NCBI GenBank assembly: GCA_945892985.1 | Contig: CAMDDU010000004.1 | Coordinates: forward strand, 62,001 to 126,000 | Direction: 5' to 3' | Origin: CAITSH01 sp945892985 | GTDB lineage: Bacteria > Pseudomonadota > Gammaproteobacteria > Burkholderiales > SG8-39 | Length of the DNA stretch: 64,000 nt | Part shown: piece after piece, positions 51,786 through 61,166 of the stretch | How positions within the stretch are numbered: position 1 is the first letter of the stretch | Layout of the letters: every line of letters starts with the position of its first letter | The notes under the pieces: model-generated | Seen by the model: the letters and a program-made list of their open reading frames with translations, nothing else | The model's database searches: none | Told to the model about the DNA's origin: nothing | Translations under genes and position numbers: made by a program

Positions 51786-52643
51786 TCAGCCGCCGGTGTC
51801 AAATTCACCCTCGAACACGGTCACTGCCGGACCCGTCATGAACACCGCGCTATGCGCATTGTCCGCGCCATCCCAGCGTATCGTCAATTCGCCGCCACGC
51901 GTCTGCACGCGCACCGGCGAATCGAGCAGGCCGCGGCGTATGCCGGCCACCACCGCGGCGCAGGCGCCGGTGCCACAGGCGAGCGTCTCGCCGGCACCGC
52001 GCTCGAACACACGCAGACGGATACGCCCGCGGTCGAGCACCTGCATATAGCCGACGTTCACGCGCTGGGCAAAGCGTGCGTGACGCTCGATCAGCGGGCC
52101 TTCGGTCAGCACCGGCGCGGTATCGACATCGTCCACCACCTGCACCGCGTGCGGGTTGCCCATAGACAGGGCGCTGATCTGCACGGTGCGCCGGTCCACG
52201 TCCAGCGCGTGCACGATCGCGGCGACATCGGCGCTGAACGGAATGCGCGCCGGCTCGAATATGGGCGCGCCCATGTCGACCGTGACCTGGCCGTCGGACT
52301 CAAAGCGCGGCGTGATCAGCCCGGAGAGCGTCTTGACGCGAATCTCGTCCTTGTCGGTAAGGCCGTGGTCACGCACAAAGCGCGCGAAACAGCGCGCGCC
52401 GTTGCCGCATTGCTCGACTTCGCCGCCATCGGCATTCCAGATGCGGTAGCGAAAATCGGCGCCCAGCGCGGACCCGGCCGGGTCGGGCTTTTCCACCAGC
52501 AGTATCTGGTCGCAGCCAATGCCAAAATGCCGGTCGGCCATTTTTTGCGCCAATGCCGGCGTCAGCGGCACCGACTGTGTCACGCCGTCGAGCACGACAA
52601 AGTCGTTGCCCACGCCCTGCATCTTGGTAAATTTTAGTTTCAT
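51786..52643 (-). CDS. dapF: Diaminopimelate epimerase
   Basis: Interconverts LL- and meso-diaminopimelate for lysine and peptidoglycan. The 285-residue product carries both catalytic cysteines in their duplicated motifs: EQCGNGARCFARFV in the first half and ACGTGACAAVVAG in the second. The start KFTKMQGVGNDFVVLD is a family hallmark. Its start overlaps the stop of the upstream CoA-binding protein gene (ATGA at 52640-52643). Confidence 0.96.
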   Translation of the reverse strand: MKLKFTKMQGVGNDFVVLDGVTQSVPLTPALAQKMADRHFGIGCDQILLVEKPDPAGSALGADFRYRIWNADGGEVEQCGNGARCFARFVRDHGLTDKDEIRVKTLSGLITPRFESDGQVTVDMGAPIFEPARIPFSADVAAIVHALDVDRRTVQISALSMGNPHAVQVVDDVDTAPVLTEGPLIERHARFAQRVNVGYMQVLDRGRIRLRVFERGAGETLACGTGACAAVVAGIRRGLLDSPVRVQTRGGELTIRWDGADNAHSAVFMTGPAVTVFEGEFDTGG

Positions 52644-53119
52644 GTCTGCGGTGCCACGGTTGTCGGAGCGGTCGGGGCGGTCGGCGGCGTCAGGCTATCC
52701 AGCCCCAGTTTTTTGTAATCGCGAAAAATGCAGCGGTCCATCACCACCCGCATACCGGCGGCATGCGCTTTTTGCGCCGCCTCTTCGTTGATGCAGCCCT
52801 CCTGCATCCAGATTTTTTTCAGGCCCAGCCGTATGCACGCATCGACCACGGGCATGACCTCGGCGCCGTTGCGAAACACGTTCACCAGGTCGACGTGCAA
52901 GCTCGCCGGCAGTTCTGCCAGCGTCGCATAGGCTTTTTCGCCCAGGCCTTCGCTGATGCCCGGGCGCACCGGGATGATGCGAAACCCGCGCAACTGCATG
53001 GCGCGCGCAATACCGTGGCTGGGGCGCTGCGGTTTGGGTGAAAAGCCGACCACCGCGATAGTCTTCACGCCATCGAGCATGGCGCGCAGGGTACTGGCAT
53101 CAAAACTGGAAAATGACAT
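52640..53119 (-). CDS. CoA-binding domain protein (YccU-like)
   Basis: A 159-residue protein from the ATG at 53119. A Rossmann CoA-binding fold reads IAVVGFSPKPQRPSHGIARA, then RIIPVRPGISEGLGEKAY, and VDLVNVFRNGAEVMPVVD followed by KKIWMQEGC and MDRCIFRDYKKL. This matches the YccU/CoA_binding_2 family. A Pro/Thr-rich tail ends it. The frame is open upstream through a tandem-repeat zone, which I reject as coding. It is coupled to dapF. Confidence 0.9.
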   Translation of the reverse strand: MSFSSFDASTLRAMLDGVKTIAVVGFSPKPQRPSHGIARAMQLRGFRIIPVRPGISEGLGEKAYATLAELPASLHVDLVNVFRNGAEVMPVVDACIRLGLKKIWMQEGCINEEAAQKAHAAGMRVVMDRCIFRDYKKLGLDSLTPPTAPTAPTTVAPQT

Positions 53120-53149
53120 GCCGCTATTGTAGAACGCGCGCCATCCTGT

Positions 53150-53278
53150 GCGCGAGCACTTGTCATGGCGCGAGCACTTGTCACGGCGCGAGCACGCATC
53201 GCGGCGCGTGCGGCCCATGCCGGTGCGATCAGTGCCACTACGGGAATACCACTGCGGTGAATACCAATGCGGCAAATA
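53150..53278. repeat. Two short minisatellites
   Basis: GCGCGAGCACTTGTCATG at 53150 is followed by a near-identical copy at 53168 and a partial one at 53186. Then CCACTACGGGAATA (53235), CCACTGCGGTGAATA (53249) and CCAATGCGGCAAATA (53264) form a second array. Both lie between the CoA-binding gene and the acyltransferase genes. Confidence 0.8.
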
Positions 53279-53286
53279 GGCCGGGG

Positions 53287-54156
53287 TCAATACCATTTGG
53301 CTTCGCCCGGTGGACGCGTCTTGAAGCGCTTGTGCGTCCAGAAATACTGTTCGGGCATGCCGCGCGCGCACGACTCGATAAAGGCGTTCATGCGCAGCGT
53401 GTCAGCCTCAATGTCATCCGTCGGGTAATCATCCCAGGCCGGGTGGCAAACCAGCTCATAGCCGGCCCCTCCGGGCAGCATGCGTGTCACGCAGGGCACG
53501 ATGCGCGCGCCGGAAAGGCGCGCCAGCCGGGTCATGCCGGTGACCGTGGCCGCCGGCACGCCGAAAAACGGCAGGAAAACAGCGTCGCGCGGCCCGTAGT
53601 CCTGGTCGGGCAGGTAATAAAACGGCCGGCCTTCTTTGAGGGCCGCGAGCGCCGGGCGCACACCCTGCTGGCGCGAGAACAGGCGCTGCCGACCGAAGCG
53701 CGTGCGGCCGTCGAACAAGCGGCGGTTGAAAATGGGGTTTTTCTGATTGGCGTACATGCTGGAAAGATCCCATTCGCAGCACAGCCGCGTCCAACCGGCG
53801 TCGAGCGCGACAAAATGCGGCGCCAGCAGAATCAGTGGCCGGCCCATTTCGCGCTCCAGGTGTTCGCGCCCGCGGATGCGCACCAGGCGCGTGATGCGCT
53901 CGCGCGACGACCACCACAACAGGCCGCGTTCGAGCACGCTGCGCCCCAGCGCGCAAAAATGCCGCCGCGCCAGCGAAATTATTTCATCCCGCCCAAGCGC
54001 CGGAAAGCAGCGCACGAGGTTGAGCAGACAGACCTCGCGGCGTTCGCGCGCCAGCCGGTAGAGCAGCATGCCGAAGGCCTCGCCGATGCGCGACAGCAGC
54101 ACCAGCGGCAAGAAATGCAGCAGCCACAGCAGGGCGATCGATACGCGCGCGATCAT
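53287..54156 (-). CDS. LpxL/HtrB-family lipid A acyltransferase (copy 1)
   Basis: A 289-residue inner-membrane acyltransferase that adds a secondary acyl chain to the lipid A precursor. One N-terminal helix (IALLWLLHFLPLVLLSRIG) precedes the catalytic HxxxxD in APHFVALDAG and the motifs PDQDYGPRDAVFLPFFG and PEQYFWTHKRFKTRP. The start overlaps the end of copy 2 (ATGA at 54153-54156). The two neighbouring genes and metK make a betaproteobacterial order I know. Confidence 0.92.
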   Translation of the reverse strand: MIARVSIALLWLLHFLPLVLLSRIGEAFGMLLYRLARERREVCLLNLVRCFPALGRDEIISLARRHFCALGRSVLERGLLWWSSRERITRLVRIRGREHLEREMGRPLILLAPHFVALDAGWTRLCCEWDLSSMYANQKNPIFNRRLFDGRTRFGRQRLFSRQQGVRPALAALKEGRPFYYLPDQDYGPRDAVFLPFFGVPAATVTGMTRLARLSGARIVPCVTRMLPGGAGYELVCHPAWDDYPTDDIEADTLRMNAFIESCARGMPEQYFWTHKRFKTRPPGEAKWY

Positions 54157-55025
54157 CGCGGCGACGGCGCCGCCGCCGGCCCCGCCGGCTGAGCGCCGGC
54201 CGGAACCTTGTAGCGGTTATAGCCCCAGTAGTACTGCGCCGGGCATTGCCGTACCAGGCCTTCGACGGCGCGGTTGAGGTGGCGCGCCGGGCGTTCGTCT
54301 TGCTGCGCCTCGGGCATGGCAGCCAGGCGCAGGGCATAGCCGCGCCCGCCGGGCAGGCGTTCGGCATAGGCAAGAATAAGGGTCGCGTCGCAGGCCTGCC
54401 TCAGCCTGTCGACCAGTGTCATGGTGTAGGCGGGCCGGCCAAAAAAATCCGCCCACTCACCCTGCCCCACGCCCGGCGCCTGGTCGGGCAGGATGCCCAC
54501 GGCGTGACCGCGCCTGAGCGCGCGCAACAGCGCGCGAATCCCCGACAGGTCGGGCGCGGCGACCAGCAAGCCGGGCCGGTCGCGGCCGGCCCGCATCGCC
54601 GGCGCGATAAGTTTTTTTCTCGGCGGCGTGTAGAGCACGGTTAGCGGCGCATCGGCGCTGGTGCGGCTGGCGTAGTACTGCGCCGTGATCTCGAAGCAAC
54701 CCAGGTGCGGCGTCAGAAAAAGGATGCCCTTGCCGCGCGCGCGCGCCGCCTCAACCAGCTCCCAGCCGGCGACCTCGCGCACCAGGGCGGCAACCTGGCC
54801 CTGTGGCCGCAGCCACAGCGCCGGCAACTCCAGCACGCCGCGGCCGGCAGCGGCGATCGCGGCACGGTGCATGGCGGCGCCGGCGTAGCCGGCCTGGGCC
54901 AGATTGGCTCTGAGCTGATGACGGTAACGCGGGGAAACGGCATAAATGAACCAGCCGAGCGCGGCGCCAAGGCCGTGCAGCAGCCGCAGCGGGAGGGCGG
55001 CCGCGAGCCGCAACAGGAAAGACAT
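54153..55025 (-). CDS. LpxL/HtrB-family lipid A acyltransferase (copy 2)
   Basis: A 290-residue acyltransferase from the ATG at 55025. The catalytic motif is TPHLGCFEITA, in which the HxxxxD motif reads HLGCFE with Glu instead of Asp, a variant also seen in some LpxL proteins. Further motifs are PDQAPGVGQGEWADFFG and PAQYYWGYNRYKVP. A Pro/Ala-rich tail ends it. It is the first of the minus-strand pair, divergent from metK. Confidence 0.9.
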   Translation of the reverse strand: MSFLLRLAAALPLRLLHGLGAALGWFIYAVSPRYRHQLRANLAQAGYAGAAMHRAAIAAAGRGVLELPALWLRPQGQVAALVREVAGWELVEAARARGKGILFLTPHLGCFEITAQYYASRTSADAPLTVLYTPPRKKLIAPAMRAGRDRPGLLVAAPDLSGIRALLRALRRGHAVGILPDQAPGVGQGEWADFFGRPAYTMTLVDRLRQACDATLILAYAERLPGGRGYALRLAAMPEAQQDERPARHLNRAVEGLVRQCPAQYYWGYNRYKVPAGAQPAGPAAAPSPR

Positions 55026-55138
55026 GAATAAGGTGGCCAGGATACGGGGTATAAAACGCAGGTAGGGGGAGAAGCTTGGGTTGGGCGAAACGGCCGTGTT
55101 AAAATAATGCTCTTTTAAACTGCAGGAATACGCCAAGC

Positions 55139-56305
55139 ATGAGCAGCTTCCTCTTCACCTCAGAGTCGGTATCCGAAGGCCATCCGGACAAAGTCGCCGA
55201 CCAGATTTCCGACGCCATCCTTGACGCTATTCTAGCGCAGGACAAACGCTCCCGAGTCGCAGCAGAGACATTGGTAAAAGACAACCTCGTCGTGCTGGCG
55301 GGTGAAATCACCACCGGCGCACGCGTCAACTTCGACGAAATCGCCCGGCGCACCATCAAGCGCATCGGCTACACCGACCCGGCCATCGGCTTTGACACCA
55401 ACACCTGCACCGTCATCGTCGCCTACGGCGAGCAAAGCCAGGACATCGCCCAGGGCGTTGACGAGGGCAAGGGCCTGAACCTGGACCAGGGCGCCGGTGA
55501 CCAGGGCCTGATGTTCGGCTACGCCTGCGACGAGACGCCGCAGCTGATGCCCGCCGCCATCCACCTTTCGCACCGCCTGGTCGAGCGCCAGTCCGAATTG
55601 CGCCGCGACGGCCGCCTGCCCTGGCTGCGCCCCGACGCCAAATCGCAGGTGACGATCAAATATGTCGACGGCAAGCCCGATTCCATCGACACCGTGGTGC
55701 TCTCCACCCAGCACCAGCCCGGCCTCACGCACAAGCAGATCGAAGAGGCGGTGATCGAGCAAATCATCAAACCGGTGCTGCCCAAGGAACTCATCAAGGG
55801 CTCGATCAATTACCTCGTCAACCCGACCGGCGCCTTCGAAATCGGCGGCCCCAAGGGCGACTGCGGCCTCACCGGTCGCAAGATCATCGTCGACACCTAC
55901 GGCGGATCGGCCCCGCACGGCGGCGGCGCCTTCTCCGGCAAGGATCCATCCAAGGTTGACCGCTCGGCCGCGTATGCCGCGCGCTACGTCGCCAAGAACG
56001 TGGTTGCCGCCGGCCTTGCCAGCCGCTGCCAGATACAGGTTTCCTACGCCATCGGCGTGGCCAAGCCGACCAGCGTGATGGTCACCACCTTCGGCACCGG
56101 CAAGATCTCCGACGAGAAACTGTCGGAACTGGTGTCACGGCACTTCGACCTGCGTCCCAAAGGCATCGTGCAGATGCTTGACCTGCTGCGTCCCATCTAC
56201 GAGAAAACCGCCGCCTACGGCCACTTCGGCCGCGACGAACCGGAATTCACCTGGGAAGCCACAGACAAAGCCAAGGCGCTCGCCGCCGACGCCGGCGTCA
56301 AGTAA
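55139..56305 (+). CDS. metK: S-adenosylmethionine synthetase
   Basis: Makes SAM from methionine and ATP. The 388-residue length and motifs are standard: TSESVSEGHPDK with catalytic His15, GDQGLMFGYACDETP, GGPKGDCGLTGRKIIVDTYG and GGGAFSGKDPSKVDRS. The ATG is at 55139; TTAAAATAATG about 40 bases upstream may be its -10 region. A strong terminator follows. With ahcY and metF downstream it makes up most of the activated methyl cycle. Confidence 0.97.
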   Translation: MSSFLFTSESVSEGHPDKVADQISDAILDAILAQDKRSRVAAETLVKDNLVVLAGEITTGARVNFDEIARRTIKRIGYTDPAIGFDTNTCTVIVAYGEQSQDIAQGVDEGKGLNLDQGAGDQGLMFGYACDETPQLMPAAIHLSHRLVERQSELRRDGRLPWLRPDAKSQVTIKYVDGKPDSIDTVVLSTQHQPGLTHKQIEEAVIEQIIKPVLPKELIKGSINYLVNPTGAFEIGGPKGDCGLTGRKIIVDTYGGSAPHGGGAFSGKDPSKVDRSAAYAARYVAKNVVAAGLASRCQIQVSYAIGVAKPTSVMVTTFGTGKISDEKLSELVSRHFDLRPKGIVQMLDLLRPIYEKTAAYGHFGRDEPEFTWEATDKAKALAADAGVK

Positions 56306-56311
56306 GCCAGC

Positions 56312-56363
56312 GCTGCACGAGACGTGCAGCCAATAAAAAAGCCGGCCCTGGGCCGGCTTTTTT
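56312..56363 (+). terminator. Tandem hairpins ending metK transcription
   Basis: GCTGCACG-AGA-CGTGCAGC (56312-56330) is followed by AAAAAA, GCCGGCCC-T-GGGCCGGC and TTTTTT (56335-56363), a textbook Rho-independent terminator that would work on both strands. Confidence 0.93.
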
Positions 56364-56401
56364 ATGCATACAAAACAGCATGGATGACTGAAGATGCCCG
56401 T

Positions 56402-56712
56402 CTGGAAAGGCTTTCCAGTCACCCCCCTGCCGTCAGTGCGAGTACAGCAAAGCAATCTCATCGTCCCCGTTACTACCGTCGCAATGCCACAAGATTGCCG
56501 CGTCGGCTTCGCCTCCTCGCAATGACAACATTTTCTTATTTTTAACCAACCCGAATAAGCACAGACAATCATGATAAAAACCAATTTGAAGAGAACTGGC
56601 AACTCTTGAAATAGGCACCCTCCTTGTCATTGCGAGCGCAGCGAAGCAATCTCATCGCTCAAATGACCAGGTCACAGCACCACGAGATTGCTTCGCTGCG
56701 CTCGCAATGACA
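56402..56712. repeat. Repeat cluster: short CTGGAAA palindrome and two CATTGCGAGCGC elements
   Basis: CTGGAAAGGCTTTCCAG (56402-56418) is a minimal form of the palindrome at 45774. It is followed by a diverged CATTGCGAG-type element (56431-56525) and a well-preserved one at 56625-56712 with 30-base inverted ends (CATTGCGAGCGCAGCGAAGC and its complement). No gene is seen in 56306-56731. Confidence 0.8.
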
Positions 56713-56731
56713 GGAAGGTTTGCGCGGTGCG

Positions 56732-57988
56732 CTAGGCGCTGACCGCCGCCGCGGCCTCGGCAAACAAGCCCACCGGCATGGCGCAAATACCGCGCCCAAG
56801 CAGGCCGCGACCGTCGGCCGAGACCATGCCGGTCGACAGTAGTGGTGATTTTGCGCTTGCAGCCACCGCCGCCGCATCCAGGCCTATGGGCACACCGAGT
56901 ACAGGGTGCGGGCCGACGAGTTGGGACAGCGCGCGCGCTTCATCCCCTTGCGGCAACCAGGGCGCGAACGCCGCCAGCAGGCTGGGCGCACGACGCAGCA
57001 CCTGACCGCCCAGGCCGAAGGCGTCGATGATGCCGCTGTCGCCGGTGGCGGGCGGAAATTGCGGGTTCTCGGGCGCGCCCTTCATGAACGGCCCCTTCAC
57101 CAGTTCGGCCGGCGCGCTGAACCAGCGGCCGGGCAAGCCGGCGAGCTGGATGCCGGCAACCTCGCCGTTGGCGCACATTTTGGTCACCAGCGTTGCGCCG
57201 GGCGTGCCGGCGGCGGCATCGAGCATCAGCGCGCACGCGGGCATCCACAGGTTGAGAAAGTACAAAGGCGCCTCGAGCACGGTGCGCAGCGCCGCCTTGG
57301 CAGAGTCTGATTCGGTCTTGCGCGTGGATAGCACCGCGTGCAGCACGGCGTTGCCACTGGACAGGCGGTTGTGCAAGTCGTCACCTTCGGTCAGCGCCGA
57401 GCGCGCGATAGACAGCAGGTCGACCGGCGTGTCGAGCAACGCGGCAAAGCCGGGCGCCAGTTCGCGCTCGCGAAACGCCAGGCGGTCGATGACGGCGCGA
57501 TCGCGCGAGCCAAAGCGCATTTGCGCACCGGCGCCGGTGCCAAGAAACGCGAACCAGCTGCGCCGGCCATCGCTGATCTCGGCCAGTGTCGTGCCCGCTG
57601 AAACCATGGCCACCAGCGGGATCGACACGCGGTGCAGAAAGGAGGGCTCGAGCGTGACCGCGCCGCTGGCGATGAGTTGCTCGGCCGCCGCTTCGCTAGA
57701 CGCCCAGCCCTCGTGCAGGCAGGCGAGCACCGCCGCGTTGCGCATCGGCGGCGGCGGCTGGCGCGGGTTGGCCAGCGGCGGACCGGCGTGCAGCAGCACG
57801 CGATCAGGCAGCCCGATGGCCTCGCGCGCACTGGGCACGCCGCTCCAGTAAGGGGTGCTTGCCAGCATGCGCGCGAGCGCGTTGGCGTTGGCGTTGGCAT
57901 CGCCACGATCGTTCCGATGGGGATTGGGATTCTGATTGGGATTCTGATTCTGATTCTGATTGTGATTCTGATTGTCACTGCTGCTCAT
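56732..57988 (-). CDS. DUF1116 (YlbE-like) protein with Asn/Gln-rich N-terminus
   Basis: A 418-residue protein matching DUF1116, a family often linked with FdrA-like proteins in purine or allantoin metabolism. Recognised segments are LLHAGPPLANP, LHEGWASSEAAAEQL, EGDDLHNRLSSGNAV, LYFLNLWMPACALMLDAAAG and GDSGIIDAFGLGG. Family members usually have HNRN where this has HNRL. The first 40 residues are an Asn/Gln/Pro repeat (NQNHNQNQNQNPNQNPNP) encoded by a hexanucleotide run. No fdrA or carbamate kinase gene is near, so the function is open. Confidence 0.78.
   Translation of the reverse strand: MSSSDNQNHNQNQNQNPNQNPNPHRNDRGDANANANALARMLASTPYWSGVPSAREAIGLPDRVLLHAGPPLANPRQPPPPMRNAAVLACLHEGWASSEAAAEQLIASGAVTLEPSFLHRVSIPLVAMVSAGTTLAEISDGRRSWFAFLGTGAGAQMRFGSRDRAVIDRLAFRERELAPGFAALLDTPVDLLSIARSALTEGDDLHNRLSSGNAVLHAVLSTRKTESDSAKAALRTVLEAPLYFLNLWMPACALMLDAAAGTPGATLVTKMCANGEVAGIQLAGLPGRWFSAPAELVKGPFMKGAPENPQFPPATGDSGIIDAFGLGGQVLRRAPSLLAAFAPWLPQGDEARALSQLVGPHPVLGVPIGLDAAAVAASAKSPLLSTGMVSADGRGLLGRGICAMPVGLFAEAAAAVSA
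57918..57976. repeat. Hexanucleotide GATTCT/GATTGG run inside the DUF1116 gene
   Basis: About nine tandem units of GATTCT or close variants, read on the minus strand as alternating Asn and Gln/Pro codons. Unit changes would lengthen or shorten the N-terminus without a frameshift. Confidence 0.8.
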
Positions 57989-58157
57989 TGCCGGCTTTCG
58001 ATAAAAATATGCCGCGAGGATAGCGGCTTAGCTTGGCGTGGCGCAAGGGCGGGGAACAATCAAACAAGGAATAAACGGGTGTTTGCACCCCTGTTCGGTG
58101 CCAGAGCTGCCCGCCCCCACACTTAATATGTCGGACTCACCTTTGCAAAAGAGCAGC

Positions 58158-59381
58158 ATGCTCAAGCGCATCAACACCAGCCAGCTTCGACTCGGCATGT
58201 ATATCCACGCGCTGTGCGGCTCATGGATGGACCATCCGTTCTGGAAAAGCGCATTCGCGCTGGACGACCCGAAAGCCTTGCAAAGGCTGCTCGGCAGCAA
58301 CGTGCGTGAGCTGTGGATAGACACCGCACTGGGCCTTGATGTCGAAATGATCGGGGGCGTGACAGGGACGGAAGAAGCAGTCGGGGAGCAGGCGCAAGAA
58401 AAGCTTTTCGCCGCCACGCCGCCCGCCGGCGGCCCCGCGCGCATCAGCCTGAACGCCGAACTCGAGCGCGCCGGTGAACTGTGCGCGCGCGCAAAACCGG
58501 CGGTCGCATCAATGTTCAACGAAGTGCGCATGGGCCGGGCCATCAACGCCGAAAGCGCGATGCCCATAGTGGAGGAAATCACCAATTCGGTCATGCGCAA
58601 CCCGCACGCGCTGATCAGCCTGGCACAACTGAAGACACGCGATGACTACACCTATATGCATTCGGTGGCCGTCTGCGCGTTGATGGTGGCGCTGTCAAAA
58701 CAGCTCGGCCTCGATGAAGAGCAGACGCGGCAGGCCGGCCTGGGCGGCATGCTGCATGACCTGGGCAAAGGTGGCATCCCGCTCGACATCCTGAACAAAC
58801 CGGGCAAACTCACCGACGCTGAGTTTGCCCAGGTAAAGCGGCATCCGGAGCACGGTCACCGTCTGCTGTTGCAAGGTGGCAGCGCCGGCCTGGTGCCGCT
58901 CGATATCTGCTTGCATCACCACGAAAAAATAGATGGTTCCGGCTACCCGCACCGGCTGGCCGACGGGCAGATCAGCCTGTTCGCCAAGATGAGCGCGATT
59001 TGCGATGTCTACGATGCCGTCACCTCCAACCGACCCTACAAGGACGGCTGGGATCCGGCTGAATCACTAGGCAAAATGGCCCAATGGATAGGGGGACACT
59101 TTGACGAAACGCTATTCGAGGCCTTCGTCGCATGCCTGGGCATTTATCCGGTCGGGTCGCTGGTCGCTCTGGAATCCGGGCGACTGGGCGTGGTGGTGGA
59201 ACAGTCCGAAGGCTCGCTGCTGATGCCGCGCGTACGGGCCTTCTATGCCATCGAGTCGGGCGCGCAAATCCCCCCGGAGCTCGTCGACCTGGCACGTCCT
59301 GACACCCACGATCGCATCATCGGCCGCGAAAATCCGGCGGTGTGGGGTTTTACCAACCTGGCCGCGCTGTGGGCGGCGTGA
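58158..59381 (+). CDS. HD-GYP domain cyclic-di-GMP phosphodiesterase
   Basis: A 407-residue protein from the ATG at 58158 (LKRINTSQLRLGMYIH, the usual DUF3391 start; an upstream ATG at 58128 is possible). DUF3391 is followed by a complete HD-GYP domain: HSVAVCALMVALSKQLG, LHDLGKGGIPLDIL, HPEHGHRLL, HHHEKIDGSGYP and DVYDAVTSNRPYK. The catalytic HD and GYP residues are intact, so c-di-GMP hydrolysis is likely. It stands between the DUF1116 and ahcY genes with no evident operon partner. Confidence 0.92.
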   Translation: MLKRINTSQLRLGMYIHALCGSWMDHPFWKSAFALDDPKALQRLLGSNVRELWIDTALGLDVEMIGGVTGTEEAVGEQAQEKLFAATPPAGGPARISLNAELERAGELCARAKPAVASMFNEVRMGRAINAESAMPIVEEITNSVMRNPHALISLAQLKTRDDYTYMHSVAVCALMVALSKQLGLDEEQTRQAGLGGMLHDLGKGGIPLDILNKPGKLTDAEFAQVKRHPEHGHRLLLQGGSAGLVPLDICLHHHEKIDGSGYPHRLADGQISLFAKMSAICDVYDAVTSNRPYKDGWDPAESLGKMAQWIGGHFDETLFEAFVACLGIYPVGSLVALESGRLGVVVEQSEGSLLMPRVRAFYAIESGAQIPPELVDLARPDTHDRIIGRENPAVWGFTNLAALWAA

Positions 59382-59469
59382 GCGCCATTAAAAAAATAGA
59401 TAATGCCCGGAAACGCCCGTCTGGCGCGGGTTTCGGGGCAACTTTCACTGCAAATTCCGCGCCGGCGCT

Positions 59470-59498
59470 GGCGCGCAGCAAGACAGTTGCGCTATACT
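59470..59498 (+). promoter_or_regulatory. Putative promoter of the ahcY-metF unit
   Basis: TATACT at 59493-59498 is a good -10 box directly ahead of the SAH riboswitch. The -35 region about 17 bases upstream is GC-rich and weak. Confidence 0.45.
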
Positions 59499-59506
59499 TC
59501 CGTCCG

Positions 59507-59586
59507 CTTCGAGGAGCGTTGCGACGCGTCATCCATCCGGATGGCCGCCAGGCTCGAGGCAATCACCACCGCAACGGCGCTCACGA
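59507..59586 (+). ncRNA. S-adenosylhomocysteine (SAH) riboswitch
   Basis: The conserved core GAGGAGCGTTGCGACG (59511-59526) is followed by the hairpin CCATCCGGATGG (59533-59544), CAGGCTCGAGG, and CAACGGCGCTCAC (59572-59584). CTTCGAG pairs with CTCGAGG (one G-U), and GAGCG pairs with the distal CGCTC to form the pseudoknot typical of this class. It lies just upstream of the ahcY ribosome binding site. SAH binding should turn ahcY expression on. Confidence 0.93.
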
Positions 59587-59615
59587 ACTTTTTTCGACAC
59601 TGAAAGGAGCGCGTG

Positions 59616-61043
<1,428 letters not shown>

Positions 61044-61067
61044 GGCCTCAAGGTTTAAACGGTTTGG

Positions 61068-61094
61068 CGCGAGTCGTCGGTCGCACGACTCGCG
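61068..61094 (+). terminator. Stem-loop between ahcY and metF
   Basis: CGCGAGTCGT and ACGACTCGCG form a perfect 10-bp stem with a 7-base loop. No T-run follows, so it may be an attenuator, processing site or transcript stabiliser rather than a full terminator. Confidence 0.5.
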
Positions 61095-61166
61095 TCAGCC
61101 GCGCCGCAAGCAGCGCGCCGGCTTTTCGCCGCTGATGCGGCCCCTTCTTTGGAGGCATCCGCCCCT

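Noticed and set aside
53120..53371. N-terminal extension of the CoA-binding protein through the minisatellites
   Set aside because: The added stretch is a translation of tandem repeats, and the ATG at 53119 gives the family's normal start.
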